Source: an uncultured Bacteroidales bacterium
GTDB lineage: Bacteria; Bacteroidota; Bacteroidia; Bacteroidales; Paludibacteraceae
Length of the DNA stretch: 50,904 nt
Direction: 5' to 3'
Assembly: GCA_902774995.1 (NCBI GenBank)
Contig: CACYKR010000002.1
Span: forward strand, 1 to 50,904
The notes under the pieces were generated by a model. It was not told the origin of the DNA. It searched no databases and was given only the letters and a program-made list of their open reading frames with translations. Position numbers and translations under genes: made by a program. This document shows, in pieces, positions 17,518 to 25,722 of the stretch; positions within the stretch are counted from its first letter, which is position 1; each line of letters begins with the position of its first letter.

Positions 17518-18345
17518 ATGTTAGCATTAGTGACAGGTGCGTCGTCCGGTATCGGATTGCAATACGCTACGGCTCTGGCGCGGGATTACAGATGCGACCT
17601 GCTGCTGGTAAGCAACCAGCAGGCGGAGCTGGAGCAGGTAGCGGCGGAGCTGAAAGCGCAATACGGCGTGCAGACCGTGGCGCATTTCGCCGACCTGAGT
17701 CTGCCGGATGCCGCAGAGCAGCTTCATGCGTGGTGTGAAGAAGAGGGCTATACGGTTGACATACTGATCAATAACGCCGGTGTGTTCTTCTTCAATCCCT
17801 ATTGTGAGACCTTGATGAAGCGGATCGAGCTGATGTTGCAGTTGCATGTGATGACGGTAGCGAAGCTGACGCGCCTTTTCGCCGAGGATATGTGCCGGCG
17901 GGAGCTGACGGAGGAGGAAGCGGCTGTGCGTCTATGCGGACGGAGACGCATGAAAGGTTATATCCTGAATATGAGCAGTATGTCGGCGTGGATGGCGATG
18001 CCGGGTATTCAGACTTACAATGCCACCAAGGCGTTTATCTATAATTTCTCCAAATCGCTGTGGTACGAGTTGAAGCCGAAGGGGGTAGGTATTACCGTGA
18101 TGGCTCCGGGTGCTGTCGATACGGCACTGTTCGGCTTGGCGCCCCGTCTGCGCAGGCTGGCGGTGAACCTGACGGTAGCCATCCCGCCGGAGAAACTGGT
18201 CAAGCGGGCTTTGAAGGATTTGTTCAGAAACAGGAAAGCCGACACGCCGGGGTTCCTCAACTGGCTGTCCACGCCGCTACTCAAACACACGCCGGATTGG
18301 TTGCTCTTTTGGGCAATGAAATATGTAGGCAGGTATCAAAAATGA
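17518..18345 (+). CDS. Short-chain dehydrogenase/reductase, candidate hydroxysteroid dehydrogenase
   Basis: A 275-residue classical SDR. It has the dinucleotide-binding TGASSGIG at residue 7, NNAG at about residue 85, catalytic Ser in LNMSSMSAWM, and the YxxxK pair in QTYNATKAF, followed by APGAVDT. The basic residue at the end of strand 2 is absent (VSNQQAE), so the cofactor preference cannot be called. Its start codon is one base after the preceding stop, so co-translation is likely. Next to a 5-alpha-reductase and a flavin oxidoreductase, interconversion of 3-oxo and 3-hydroxy groups is the natural role; this is inferred from context, since SDRs are functionally diverse. Confidence 0.82.
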   Translation: MLALVTGASSGIGLQYATALARDYRCDLLLVSNQQAELEQVAAELKAQYGVQTVAHFADLSLPDAAEQLHAWCEEEGYTVDILINNAGVFFFNPYCETLMKRIELMLQLHVMTVAKLTRLFAEDMCRRELTEEEAAVRLCGRRRMKGYILNMSSMSAWMAMPGIQTYNATKAFIYNFSKSLWYELKPKGVGITVMAPGAVDTALFGLAPRLRRLAVNLTVAIPPEKLVKRALKDLFRNRKADTPGFLNWLSTPLLKHTPDWLLFWAMKYVGRYQK

Positions 18346-18371
18346 ACACATAGTTCCCGTATTATAAAACG

Positions 18372-18411
18372 ACACGATTATTAAGATTTATATGATGATT
18401 AATCGTGTTTT
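18372..18411 (+). terminator. Probable terminator of the steroid-reductase operon
   Basis: Perfect 9-base arms ACACGATTA (18372-18380) and TAATCGTGT (18400-18408) followed by TTT, 27 bases after the SDR stop. The 19-base loop is long and the stem AT-rich, so it could instead be a binding site. Confidence 0.5.
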
Positions 18412-18431
18412 GAGGGGTGAGAAGGTGTACG

Positions 18432-18452
18432 ATTATTAACAATCTTAATAAT
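18432..18452. promoter_or_regulatory. Candidate operator upstream of the TonB receptor promoter
   Basis: ATTATTAA-CAATC-TTAATAAT, perfect 8-base arms with a 5-base spacer, 27 bases upstream of the promoter. The motif ACGATTATTAA also occurs in the preceding stem at 18374-18384, so two related sites flank each other. Confidence 0.4.
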
Positions 18453-18478
18453 TGGACACTTTTTCTTATTGGCGGCTC

Positions 18479-18509
18479 TATGCCATATCAAAAAAAAGCA
18501 GTACCTTTG
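18479..18509 (+). promoter_or_regulatory. Promoter of the TonB receptor gene
   Basis: A good -7 box TACCTTTG (18502-18509) with a weak -33 region TATGCCATATC (from 18479) that is a degenerate form of the TTGCATATG seen elsewhere. A weak -33 suits an activated promoter. Confidence 0.55.
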
Positions 18510-18536
18510 CACCGTTTTTTTGGAAATAAGGTATAT

Positions 18537-21284
18537 ATGAAGAAGATTTACACGATTATTTTTACTTTGGTATTAGTCTCTTCTCTGCAGGCTGAGAAGT
18601 TAACCGGTATTGTAACCGATGCATTCACCCGTGAGCCGCTGATAGGTGTCTCGATCATGAACCTGGCCGACAGTACGGGTACGGTGACGGACCTGGACGG
18701 AATGTTCGAACTTCAGGTCAAGAAGGCACCGGTGAAGTTGCAGTTCTCCTATGTAGGTTATCAGACAGAGAGCAGGACGCTGAAGACTATTCCTGCCAAG
18801 ACGTATATCATGGCGATGCAGGCCGATAACGAGGTGCTGGACGAGCTGGTGGTTACGGCAGGCCGATTCGAGCAACGTATGACCGACGTGACGGTCAGTA
18901 TGGAGTTGCTCAAGCCGGAAGCCATCCGTCAGCAGGCTCCTACGGATCTCTCTGCTACGTTGCAGACTCTGCCGGGCGTAGAGATCATCGACAAGCAGCC
19001 CAGTATCCGTGGTGGCGGCGGATGGACCTACAGTGTAGGTTCGCGATGCCAGGTGCTGATGGACGGAATGACGATACTGAACCCCAAGACGGGTGAAATC
19101 AACTGGAACAACGTGCCGCTGGAGAACGTAGCGCAGGTGGAGGTAGTGAAAGGTGCTTCGTCGGTGCTGTACGGTTCGAGTGCGCTGAACGGTGTGATCA
19201 ATGTGCTGACCCAGCGTCCGGGTCTGGAGCCGAAAACGAAGATAAGCGGCTATGTAGGCGTATACGACAATTACAACAATTATAAGTACACGGGTGCGCG
19301 TCTTCCGCTTTATTACGGTGCGGAGGCCTCTCACTCGCGTCGGGTAGGGGACTTTGATATATCCGCCGCTATCAGCGGATTCAAGGACGAGGGTTACCGC
19401 CAGCAGAGCTTCAACGACCGTGTCCGTCTGGGCGGTAACATGACTTACCACGTACCGATGCCGGCAGACAAATACATGTCCGTAGGCGCGAATGTGAACT
19501 ATGTAGCCAACCGCTACGGCGATTTCTTCATCTGGCGCAGTCCGAAGGATCCGATTCATCCTTCGCCGCTGACCAACATGGGCCGTAAGGAGCACAATTT
19601 CAATATCGACCCGTTCTTCAACTACGACGATGTAGAGAAAGGCATCTCCCACAAGGTACGTGCGCGTTTCTACATGACGGCGGACAACCTGACTACTCCG
19701 AGCGAGAATATCAGCACGGAGGATCTGGTCAAATGGGCTGCCACGAGTTTCGATATGGAGAAGATCAAAGGGTATTACGACGAGGTGAAGGGTTATACCG
19801 ATGCAGGTGTTGCAATAGAGGATGCATTGCTGGTGACTTTTCAGGATGTAGCTATCCCTGTGTTGAACGAAGACTGGTTGGGAGCTGTCGTGAACGGAAT
19901 CGACCTCGTGAAGAACGGCTTGGGTTACAGCGGTACGGTAGCGGAGTTGCAGGACGCAGCGGCGTATGCCATGGCGCTTATTGCGAATAACGAACCGACC
20001 CGTCCCGAGTTGACCTATAACGGCTATATCGACTACCAGTTTGCCAAGCAGTGGAAGTCGGGCGTCCGTCTGACTACCGGTATCAACTGGAATCATATCA
20101 CCAATACCGCCAATATCACGGGAACCCACCAGACCGACAACCTGGCGGCTTATTTGCAGTACGACCACCGTATTGCCGACCGCCTGTCGCTGAGTGCGGG
20201 TGTGCGGTTTGAGTACTACCGCATGGATAATGACCTCAAGGAAGCTAATATTCAGATCGGTAAATGGCTCTGCCCGGTACGTCCGGTATTCCGCGCCGGT
20301 CTGAACTGGGAGATCTACAAGGCGGGATTCCTCCGCGCCAGCTTCGGCCAGGGTTACCGCAACCCCTCTATCACGGAGAAGTTCGCCCGCAAGGATATCG
20401 GCGGCGTAGGTGTCTATCCGAACAAGGATATCAAGCCGGAGTCCGGGTATAACGCCGAGCTTGGTTACAAGCAGCTTTATAAGTTCGGTCCGGTGTCCGG
20501 TACGATTGACGTAGCTGCATTCTACACCGAATACCGGAATATGATTGAGTATCAGTTCGGTCTGTTCCGTAACTCGGATTTCTCGATGATCAATTCGATG
20601 TATGACGTTATCGAGGAGGGGAAGAAAATGATTGACGATATCAAAGAAACCAAGTCTCTGAGCAATGCCGGTATCGGTATCGGTGCGCAGTTCGTGAACG
20701 TCAGTCATGCGCGTATCTACGGCGCGGAGGTGAGCACGGCAGGCAAGGTGGATATCAAGAAAGATATGGGACTGATGTACTCTATCGGCTATACCTTCAC
20801 CGAGCCGGAGGATATGGACAACAGCAAACGCATGGAGGAGGAGAAGAACTATACAGACCCGTTGCAGATGAAGAACAAGTCCAACGACTCCAAATATCTC
20901 AAATACCGCAACAAACACTCCTTCAAGGCTACGATAGACTACAATTACAGGTGGCTTTCGTTAGGTCTTAATATGTCGTACCGCAGCAAGATGTTGGCGG
21001 TGGACTACCTGATGGTGGATGAGCGGGAAAAGGATCAGGCAGACCTGATGGACTATGCGCGCAAGTTTATCTTCGGTTACGAGGACGGCATGTCGCTCCA
21101 TGACTACTGGATGGACCATAACAAAGGTGTGTTCACGATGGATCTGCGTGCGGCAGTGCGTTTCAAGGAGCACGTAGAGATGCAGTTTATCGTAAACAAC
21201 CTGCTCAATACGGAGTACAGCTACCGTCCGATGGCGTTAGCCGCACCGCGAACCTTCGTTTGCCGGATGAATATCACGTTGTAA
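18537..21284 (+). CDS. TonB-dependent outer-membrane receptor with CarboxypepD-like N-terminal domain
   Basis: A 915-residue outer-membrane active transporter. After a signal peptide (MKKIYTIIFTLVLVSSLQA) come a carboxypeptidase-regulatory-like domain (KLTGIVTDAFTREPLIGVSI), a plug domain (LQTLPGVEIIDKQPSIRGGG, QVLMDGMTILNPKTGEINWN, VEVVKGASSVLYGSSALNGV) and a 22-strand-type barrel ending in an aromatic-rich strand (TFVCRMNITL). There is no SusD partner, so it is not a polysaccharide-utilisation SusC; substrates of such stand-alone receptors include metal complexes, haem and cobalamin. The ATG at 18537 follows the promoter at 18479. An upstream frame start at 18417 precedes the promoter and lacks a signal peptide. 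Three secreted proteins follow on the same strand with short gaps. Confidence 0.92.
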   Translation: MKKIYTIIFTLVLVSSLQAEKLTGIVTDAFTREPLIGVSIMNLADSTGTVTDLDGMFELQVKKAPVKLQFSYVGYQTESRTLKTIPAKTYIMAMQADNEVLDELVVTAGRFEQRMTDVTVSMELLKPEAIRQQAPTDLSATLQTLPGVEIIDKQPSIRGGGGWTYSVGSRCQVLMDGMTILNPKTGEINWNNVPLENVAQVEVVKGASSVLYGSSALNGVINVLTQRPGLEPKTKISGYVGVYDNYNNYKYTGARLPLYYGAEASHSRRVGDFDISAAISGFKDEGYRQQSFNDRVRLGGNMTYHVPMPADKYMSVGANVNYVANRYGDFFIWRSPKDPIHPSPLTNMGRKEHNFNIDPFFNYDDVEKGISHKVRARFYMTADNLTTPSENISTEDLVKWAATSFDMEKIKGYYDEVKGYTDAGVAIEDALLVTFQDVAIPVLNEDWLGAVVNGIDLVKNGLGYSGTVAELQDAAAYAMALIANNEPTRPELTYNGYIDYQFAKQWKSGVRLTTGINWNHITNTANITGTHQTDNLAAYLQYDHRIADRLSLSAGVRFEYYRMDNDLKEANIQIGKWLCPVRPVFRAGLNWEIYKAGFLRASFGQGYRNPSITEKFARKDIGGVGVYPNKDIKPESGYNAELGYKQLYKFGPVSGTIDVAAFYTEYRNMIEYQFGLFRNSDFSMINSMYDVIEEGKKMIDDIKETKSLSNAGIGIGAQFVNVSHARIYGAEVSTAGKVDIKKDMGLMYSIGYTFTEPEDMDNSKRMEEEKNYTDPLQMKNKSNDSKYLKYRNKHSFKATIDYNYRWLSLGLNMSYRSKMLAVDYLMVDEREKDQADLMDYARKFIFGYEDGMSLHDYWMDHNKGVFTMDLRAAVRFKEHVEMQFIVNNLLNTEYSYRPMALAAPRTFVCRMNITL

Positions 21285-21342
21285 GTAGGAAAGTAGAAAA
21301 ACCGCGGCAGAGCCGCTCAAAGACAAAAGATAAAAAGATACA

Positions 21343-24141
21343 ATGAAAAAGATTTTCAGTATAGTATTACTGGTTTGCGTATCGGCTGTTTCTGCGCTGG
21401 CGGTGACGGTAGATGATGTAGCAGGTACGTTCCAAGGTACGCTTACTATCGGAGACAAAAACTATCCGAATAAAGAGGTATATATCCTGCCGGGTACGAC
21501 CAACAATGCCGTTACGCTTGTGTTTCCGGATGTTTCCTTCAGCAGCAAGAATGCGGATCTCGTCTTGATGAACATGACCCTGAATAGTAATGGTACGTTG
21601 TCCATTGGTAACGCTGATGCGTACATTAAACAAATCAGTGCATCCTCTGTCTCGGCGAAATCGATGTCTTTTACGTTCAGTATCACCACTCCGGCTTTGA
21701 CACAACCTGCTACTGCAAGCTTTAACGGAAGTAAGGTTTCCGATGAGAACTATGCTGTCACCAATGGTGGTTTCGAGGGAGCATGGAGCAATAACGAAGT
21801 TGAGGGTTGGCACTCGTTCCATACGGCAACAGGTTCATATGCCGGTACGATAGATAACACCACGCAGTTTACGCAAGCTACAGATGTGCGCCCGGGATCG
21901 ACAGGATCTCATAGCGCCCTCATACAATCTAAATATATGACTGTAGCAAAAGCCAACGGCAACTGTACCAATGGACAAATCAATGCCGGTTCGATGACAG
22001 CCACTAATGCTGATGGTAACTATAACTTCTCCGATCCATCTAATAACGGCTACAATACAAAATTTGTAGGAAATCCGGACTCTATCATCTTCTGGGCAAA
22101 ATATATCCCCGCTGATAAAAATCCGTCGAATAGTGTGAACAAAGCACGTATGCACACGGTCATCACCACTAACGCACGCTATCAGGACCCGGAAGCAAGT
22201 AACTATTCTTCTGTGAAGGTTGCAGAAGCGACCATCAACTATTCCGCTACGTCTTCCATGGGTTGGCAACGTCTGTCGGTTCCCTTTATTTACTCTTCGC
22301 TTGATCCTAAAAATGCGGCATTTATGTTGATCACTTTTACGACCAACCAGACGCCGGGTGCCGGAACAACGGGCAGAGGTAAGGTGGATAATGTTTATCT
22401 GGATGATGTAGAGATGGTTTATAACCATAGTCTGACTTCGCTGAAGATGAACGGTTCGACTATCTCTTTCCAGAACGGCAAGGCAAACTCCACGGAATAT
22501 TTCAGCGACAGCGATTATACTTTTGCCGCTACAACCAATGGTAAGGGAGCCAAGACGTTTGTGGGCTATGACGCGGCGAACAACCAAGTGCATTTCTACG
22601 TAGTAGGCCACAACTACTCGCAGGCGGGCGCGAGCGCGTATTCCTTATATACATTACAGATGGTAGAACCTATCCGTGACACCTATTACGAGTATGCGGC
22701 ATCGACCTGCGATAACGAACCGTATTCGGATAACTTGTTTACGAACCTGACGAAGGCGGGTACGTACCACGCAACCATCAAGAATGCAGCGGGTTATGAC
22801 TCCATCGTGACTCTGACGCTGAGCGTGCTGCCGACTTATACCATGCCGGCTACGGCTACCATCAATATGGATGAGACCTATATCTGGCGCGGCAAGGAAT
22901 ACAAAGACCTTGTGCCGGGTGTATATCACTATACCGACTCGCTGCATACCAAGGCCGGTTGCGACTCCGTCTTTACTTTAGAGCTGACAGTCAAACCGAT
23001 AGGTTATCTGGTAGATGAAGTGATGACAACCTGCCGGAACGAGGCTGTGGAATGGCACGGCAAGAAGCTCTCTACTACTGTTTCCGGGACGGTTGTTGCC
23101 TATGACTCGCTCCGGTCGGTGTATGGCATGGATTCTGTAGTACGTATGACGCTCACTGTGCTACCCACCTATACGCTGCCTGCTACGGCTACTATCCGGA
23201 TGGATGAGTCTTATACATGGCGCAAGAAGGAGTACAAGGATCTCGTACCGGGCGAATATACCTATTTCGACTCGCTGCAAACCCAAGCCGGATGTGACTC
23301 CGTCTATGTACTGACGCTGACAGTGATACCTATCGCTTATTCTTTCAAGGAGGAGATGACAGCCTGCCAGAACGAAGAGACCTCCTGGCACGGCAAGGCA
23401 TTGGTAACCGGTGCTCCGGGAGCCTATATGGTGTATGACTCTCTTAAATCGGTATATGGCATGGACTCCGTGTATGCTCTCTCGCTGACGGTACTGCCTA
23501 CCTGGCTCTCCAAGCCGGAGACTCACTACTCCAATACCGGGGAGATCACTTGGCGCGGAAAGACGATAGAGGGTTTGGCTTATGCCAACGAACCGTATTA
23601 TTTCTATGACACGCTGACCGCCTCTAATGGCTGTGACTCGATTTATGTGCTGTGTCTGTATGTATCGGATCTGCCTATCACACACGGCGAATACGAGGCT
23701 GCTTTCTGCGAGGGCGAGTCGGTAACATTTGAGGATAGTACTTATACGGAACCCTTCGAGGGAGACATCCGTCTGGAGCAGAAGAATAGCTATGGAGGCG
23801 ACTCCATCGTGCATCTGACCGTGACGGTTTATCCCAACTATGTAGTAGATCAATACCTGACTATGGTGAAGGGCGATAACCGGACCTGGGAGGGATGGAA
23901 TCTGAGTACCATGCCTCTGGGAGAGTTGACGCTCCGTGCGTATTATTACAGCGATTATGACTGTGACTCGACGATCGTGCTGCATCTGACGGTGAAGACG
24001 GCAGAGGAGATAGCTACGGGTCTTCCGGATGCACCTGATGCTCATGCCCGTTATACACAGAAGGTGCTCCAGAACGGCAATCTATATATCATCCGCGAGG
24101 ATGAATCCATTTATACTATTATTGGTACAAAAATCAAATAA
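21343..24141 (+). CDS. Secreted calycin-like/PCMD protein with GCDS repeats
   Basis: A 932-residue exported protein. Signal peptide MKKIFSIVLLVCVSAVSALA; residues 21-130 a calycin-like lipid- or ligand-binding barrel (VDDVAGTFQGTLTIGDKNYP); residues 140-360 a PCMD-type domain (NGGFEGAWSNNEVEGWHSFH, GNCTNGQINAGSM, VDNVYLDDVEMVYN). Residues 445-900 hold tandem beta repeats of about 85-110 residues, each closing in GCDS(V/I)(Y/F)xLxLTV or a GMDSV/GGDSIV variant, with a second Cys near the repeat start. It ends in a short tail KVLQNGNLYIIREDESIYTI (last 29 residues) shared by the next two genes, possibly a secretion or anchoring signal. It lies 58 bases after the receptor gene and its first two domains are paralogous to the next gene. 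Confidence 0.8.
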   Translation: MKKIFSIVLLVCVSAVSALAVTVDDVAGTFQGTLTIGDKNYPNKEVYILPGTTNNAVTLVFPDVSFSSKNADLVLMNMTLNSNGTLSIGNADAYIKQISASSVSAKSMSFTFSITTPALTQPATASFNGSKVSDENYAVTNGGFEGAWSNNEVEGWHSFHTATGSYAGTIDNTTQFTQATDVRPGSTGSHSALIQSKYMTVAKANGNCTNGQINAGSMTATNADGNYNFSDPSNNGYNTKFVGNPDSIIFWAKYIPADKNPSNSVNKARMHTVITTNARYQDPEASNYSSVKVAEATINYSATSSMGWQRLSVPFIYSSLDPKNAAFMLITFTTNQTPGAGTTGRGKVDNVYLDDVEMVYNHSLTSLKMNGSTISFQNGKANSTEYFSDSDYTFAATTNGKGAKTFVGYDAANNQVHFYVVGHNYSQAGASAYSLYTLQMVEPIRDTYYEYAASTCDNEPYSDNLFTNLTKAGTYHATIKNAAGYDSIVTLTLSVLPTYTMPATATINMDETYIWRGKEYKDLVPGVYHYTDSLHTKAGCDSVFTLELTVKPIGYLVDEVMTTCRNEAVEWHGKKLSTTVSGTVVAYDSLRSVYGMDSVVRMTLTVLPTYTLPATATIRMDESYTWRKKEYKDLVPGEYTYFDSLQTQAGCDSVYVLTLTVIPIAYSFKEEMTACQNEETSWHGKALVTGAPGAYMVYDSLKSVYGMDSVYALSLTVLPTWLSKPETHYSNTGEITWRGKTIEGLAYANEPYYFYDTLTASNGCDSIYVLCLYVSDLPITHGEYEAAFCEGESVTFEDSTYTEPFEGDIRLEQKNSYGGDSIVHLTVTVYPNYVVDQYLTMVKGDNRTWEGWNLSTMPLGELTLRAYYYSDYDCDSTIVLHLTVKTAEEIATGLPDAPDAHARYTQKVLQNGNLYIIREDESIYTIIGTKIK

Positions 24142-24154
24142 ATTTATTACAACA

Positions 24155-25714
24155 ATGAAAAAAGTATTTTTTACTCTTTTGGCGGGACTGATGGTCTCCG
24201 CACAAGTAATGGCAGTCTCCGTAAAGGATGTCTGCGGCCAGTTTAAAGGACTCTTACAGATTGGATGGGAGCCTTATCCGGAAAGGACAATCTACCTGCT
24301 TCCCGGAACGGTTGAGAACACCGTTACCTTTGTCCTGCCTGATTTCTCTTTTGGAGCACAGAATCTTGGCAATATCGTATTGCCTAATATCACTTTAGCT
24401 GAGGATGGGAAGCTTTCATTAGCTCCCACAACCATGTACATGGATTCACTTCCCGAACCGCTGAGAGCCGGTATAACTCTGTTGGATTCTTATGTCGATG
24501 ACTATGAAGGCACAACCACAACATATTATTCTGTATTGTCTCAGGAAAGAGCACAAGTGACCTTGTCTATTGACGCTAATCTTGAAGAGGGGGATATTAT
24601 TGTAACGTTTGACGGAGCGGCTGTTAGAAACAAGAACTTCGCTCTGGTCAATGGCGGATTTGAAGGGGTTTGGACGAATAATGAGCCTGAAGGTTGGCAC
24701 TCTTTCTATTCTGCTACAGGTACCTTAGCAGATCTTATTAAAGGTACTGAACAATTCAAGCAGTCTGCAGTTGTACGCCCGGGAACAACCGGTAAGAATA
24801 GTGCCTTGATCTCTACCAAAATGGCAGCGGGTACGGTTCCTGCTAATGGTAACTGCACGAACGGTAGAATTAATGCCGGCTCGATGAAAGCTACTGAAGC
24901 AGCAGCAAACTACAACTTCTCTGACCCAGACAGCGTAGGTTATAACACTCCGTTCCAAGGTCGTCCGGACTCTATTGTATTCTGGGCTAAATACCAACCT
25001 GCTGACAAGAACCCTAATAATGAGGTAAACAAAGCACGTGTAAGCGCATTCATTACTACCAATGCCCGTTATCAGGATCCAGAGGATGCCGACAAGTACG
25101 GCGACGTGAAGATTGCAGCTGCAGTGAAGAACTACTCTGCTACGGCTGATCTGGGATGGCAGCGTATCTCTGTGCCGTTTGTGTACTATCCGAATAACTT
25201 AGATAAACAGCCGGCATATATCCTCACTACCTTCACTACTAACTCGACTCCTGGTGGAGGATCTTCTGCAAGAGGAAAAATGGATTCAGTGTATCTGGAC
25301 GATGTAGAGTTGATTTACAACAAGACCTTGAATTCCTTCTCGATTGATGCTAACAAGTTGCAGTTCAATCAGAATGTAGCAACGGTTAATGAGAATTACT
25401 GCGATAGCTGCGCAGCCTATATAGCACTTGGCAACGGTGTTTCTACCCAGACCTTCATCGCTTTCGATGCTGCGCATAAATGTATTTTTGTCTATGTGAT
25501 TGCTGACGACTATGCGCAGAGCGGCAAATATAACCTCTACCGCGTGGACTTCACCAATAGTAATACAGAGGATATTCTTCCGTTCAATCCGTCCGAGGGC
25601 GTAGAGAATATCTTCTCCGACAAAGCACGTGCAGAGAAGGTACTCATTAACGGCCAACTCTATCTCCGTCGCGGTGACGTATGGTACAACGTCTCCGGCG
25701 TGAGAGTAAAATAA
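24155..25714 (+). CDS. Secreted calycin-like/PCMD protein, short paralogue
   Basis: A 519-residue exported protein with signal peptide MKKVFFTLLAGLMVSAQVMA, a calycin-like domain (VKDVCGQFKGLLQIGWEPYP) and a PCMD-type domain (NGGFEGVWTNNEPEGWHSFY, GNCTNGRINAGSM, ITTNARYQDPE, MDSVYLDDVELIYN). These two domains match the previous protein almost block for block, so the pair arose by tandem duplication. It lacks GCDS repeats and passes directly to the tail VLINGQLYLRRGDVWYNVSG. The ATG at 24155 lies 13 bases after the preceding stop; the longer upstream frame overlaps that gene and is not credible. Likely a surface binding protein working with the neighbouring receptor; the ligand is unknown. Confidence 0.8.
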   Translation: MKKVFFTLLAGLMVSAQVMAVSVKDVCGQFKGLLQIGWEPYPERTIYLLPGTVENTVTFVLPDFSFGAQNLGNIVLPNITLAEDGKLSLAPTTMYMDSLPEPLRAGITLLDSYVDDYEGTTTTYYSVLSQERAQVTLSIDANLEEGDIIVTFDGAAVRNKNFALVNGGFEGVWTNNEPEGWHSFYSATGTLADLIKGTEQFKQSAVVRPGTTGKNSALISTKMAAGTVPANGNCTNGRINAGSMKATEAAANYNFSDPDSVGYNTPFQGRPDSIVFWAKYQPADKNPNNEVNKARVSAFITTNARYQDPEDADKYGDVKIAAAVKNYSATADLGWQRISVPFVYYPNNLDKQPAYILTTFTTNSTPGGGSSARGKMDSVYLDDVELIYNKTLNSFSIDANKLQFNQNVATVNENYCDSCAAYIALGNGVSTQTFIAFDAAHKCIFVYVIADDYAQSGKYNLYRVDFTNSNTEDILPFNPSEGVENIFSDKARAEKVLINGQLYLRRGDVWYNVSGVRVK

Positions 25715-25722
25715 CAATTAGT

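Noticed and set aside
18600-20918. A 772-codon minus-strand open frame opposite the TonB receptor
   Set aside because: It is a shadow of the receptor gene: His/Arg/Val-rich low-information product, no signal or domain, and the opposite frame has clear receptor motifs.
21304-21316. GCGGC-AGA-GCCGC hairpin between the receptor and the next gene as a terminator
   Set aside because: Stem of only 5 bp and no T-run; at most a weak attenuator.
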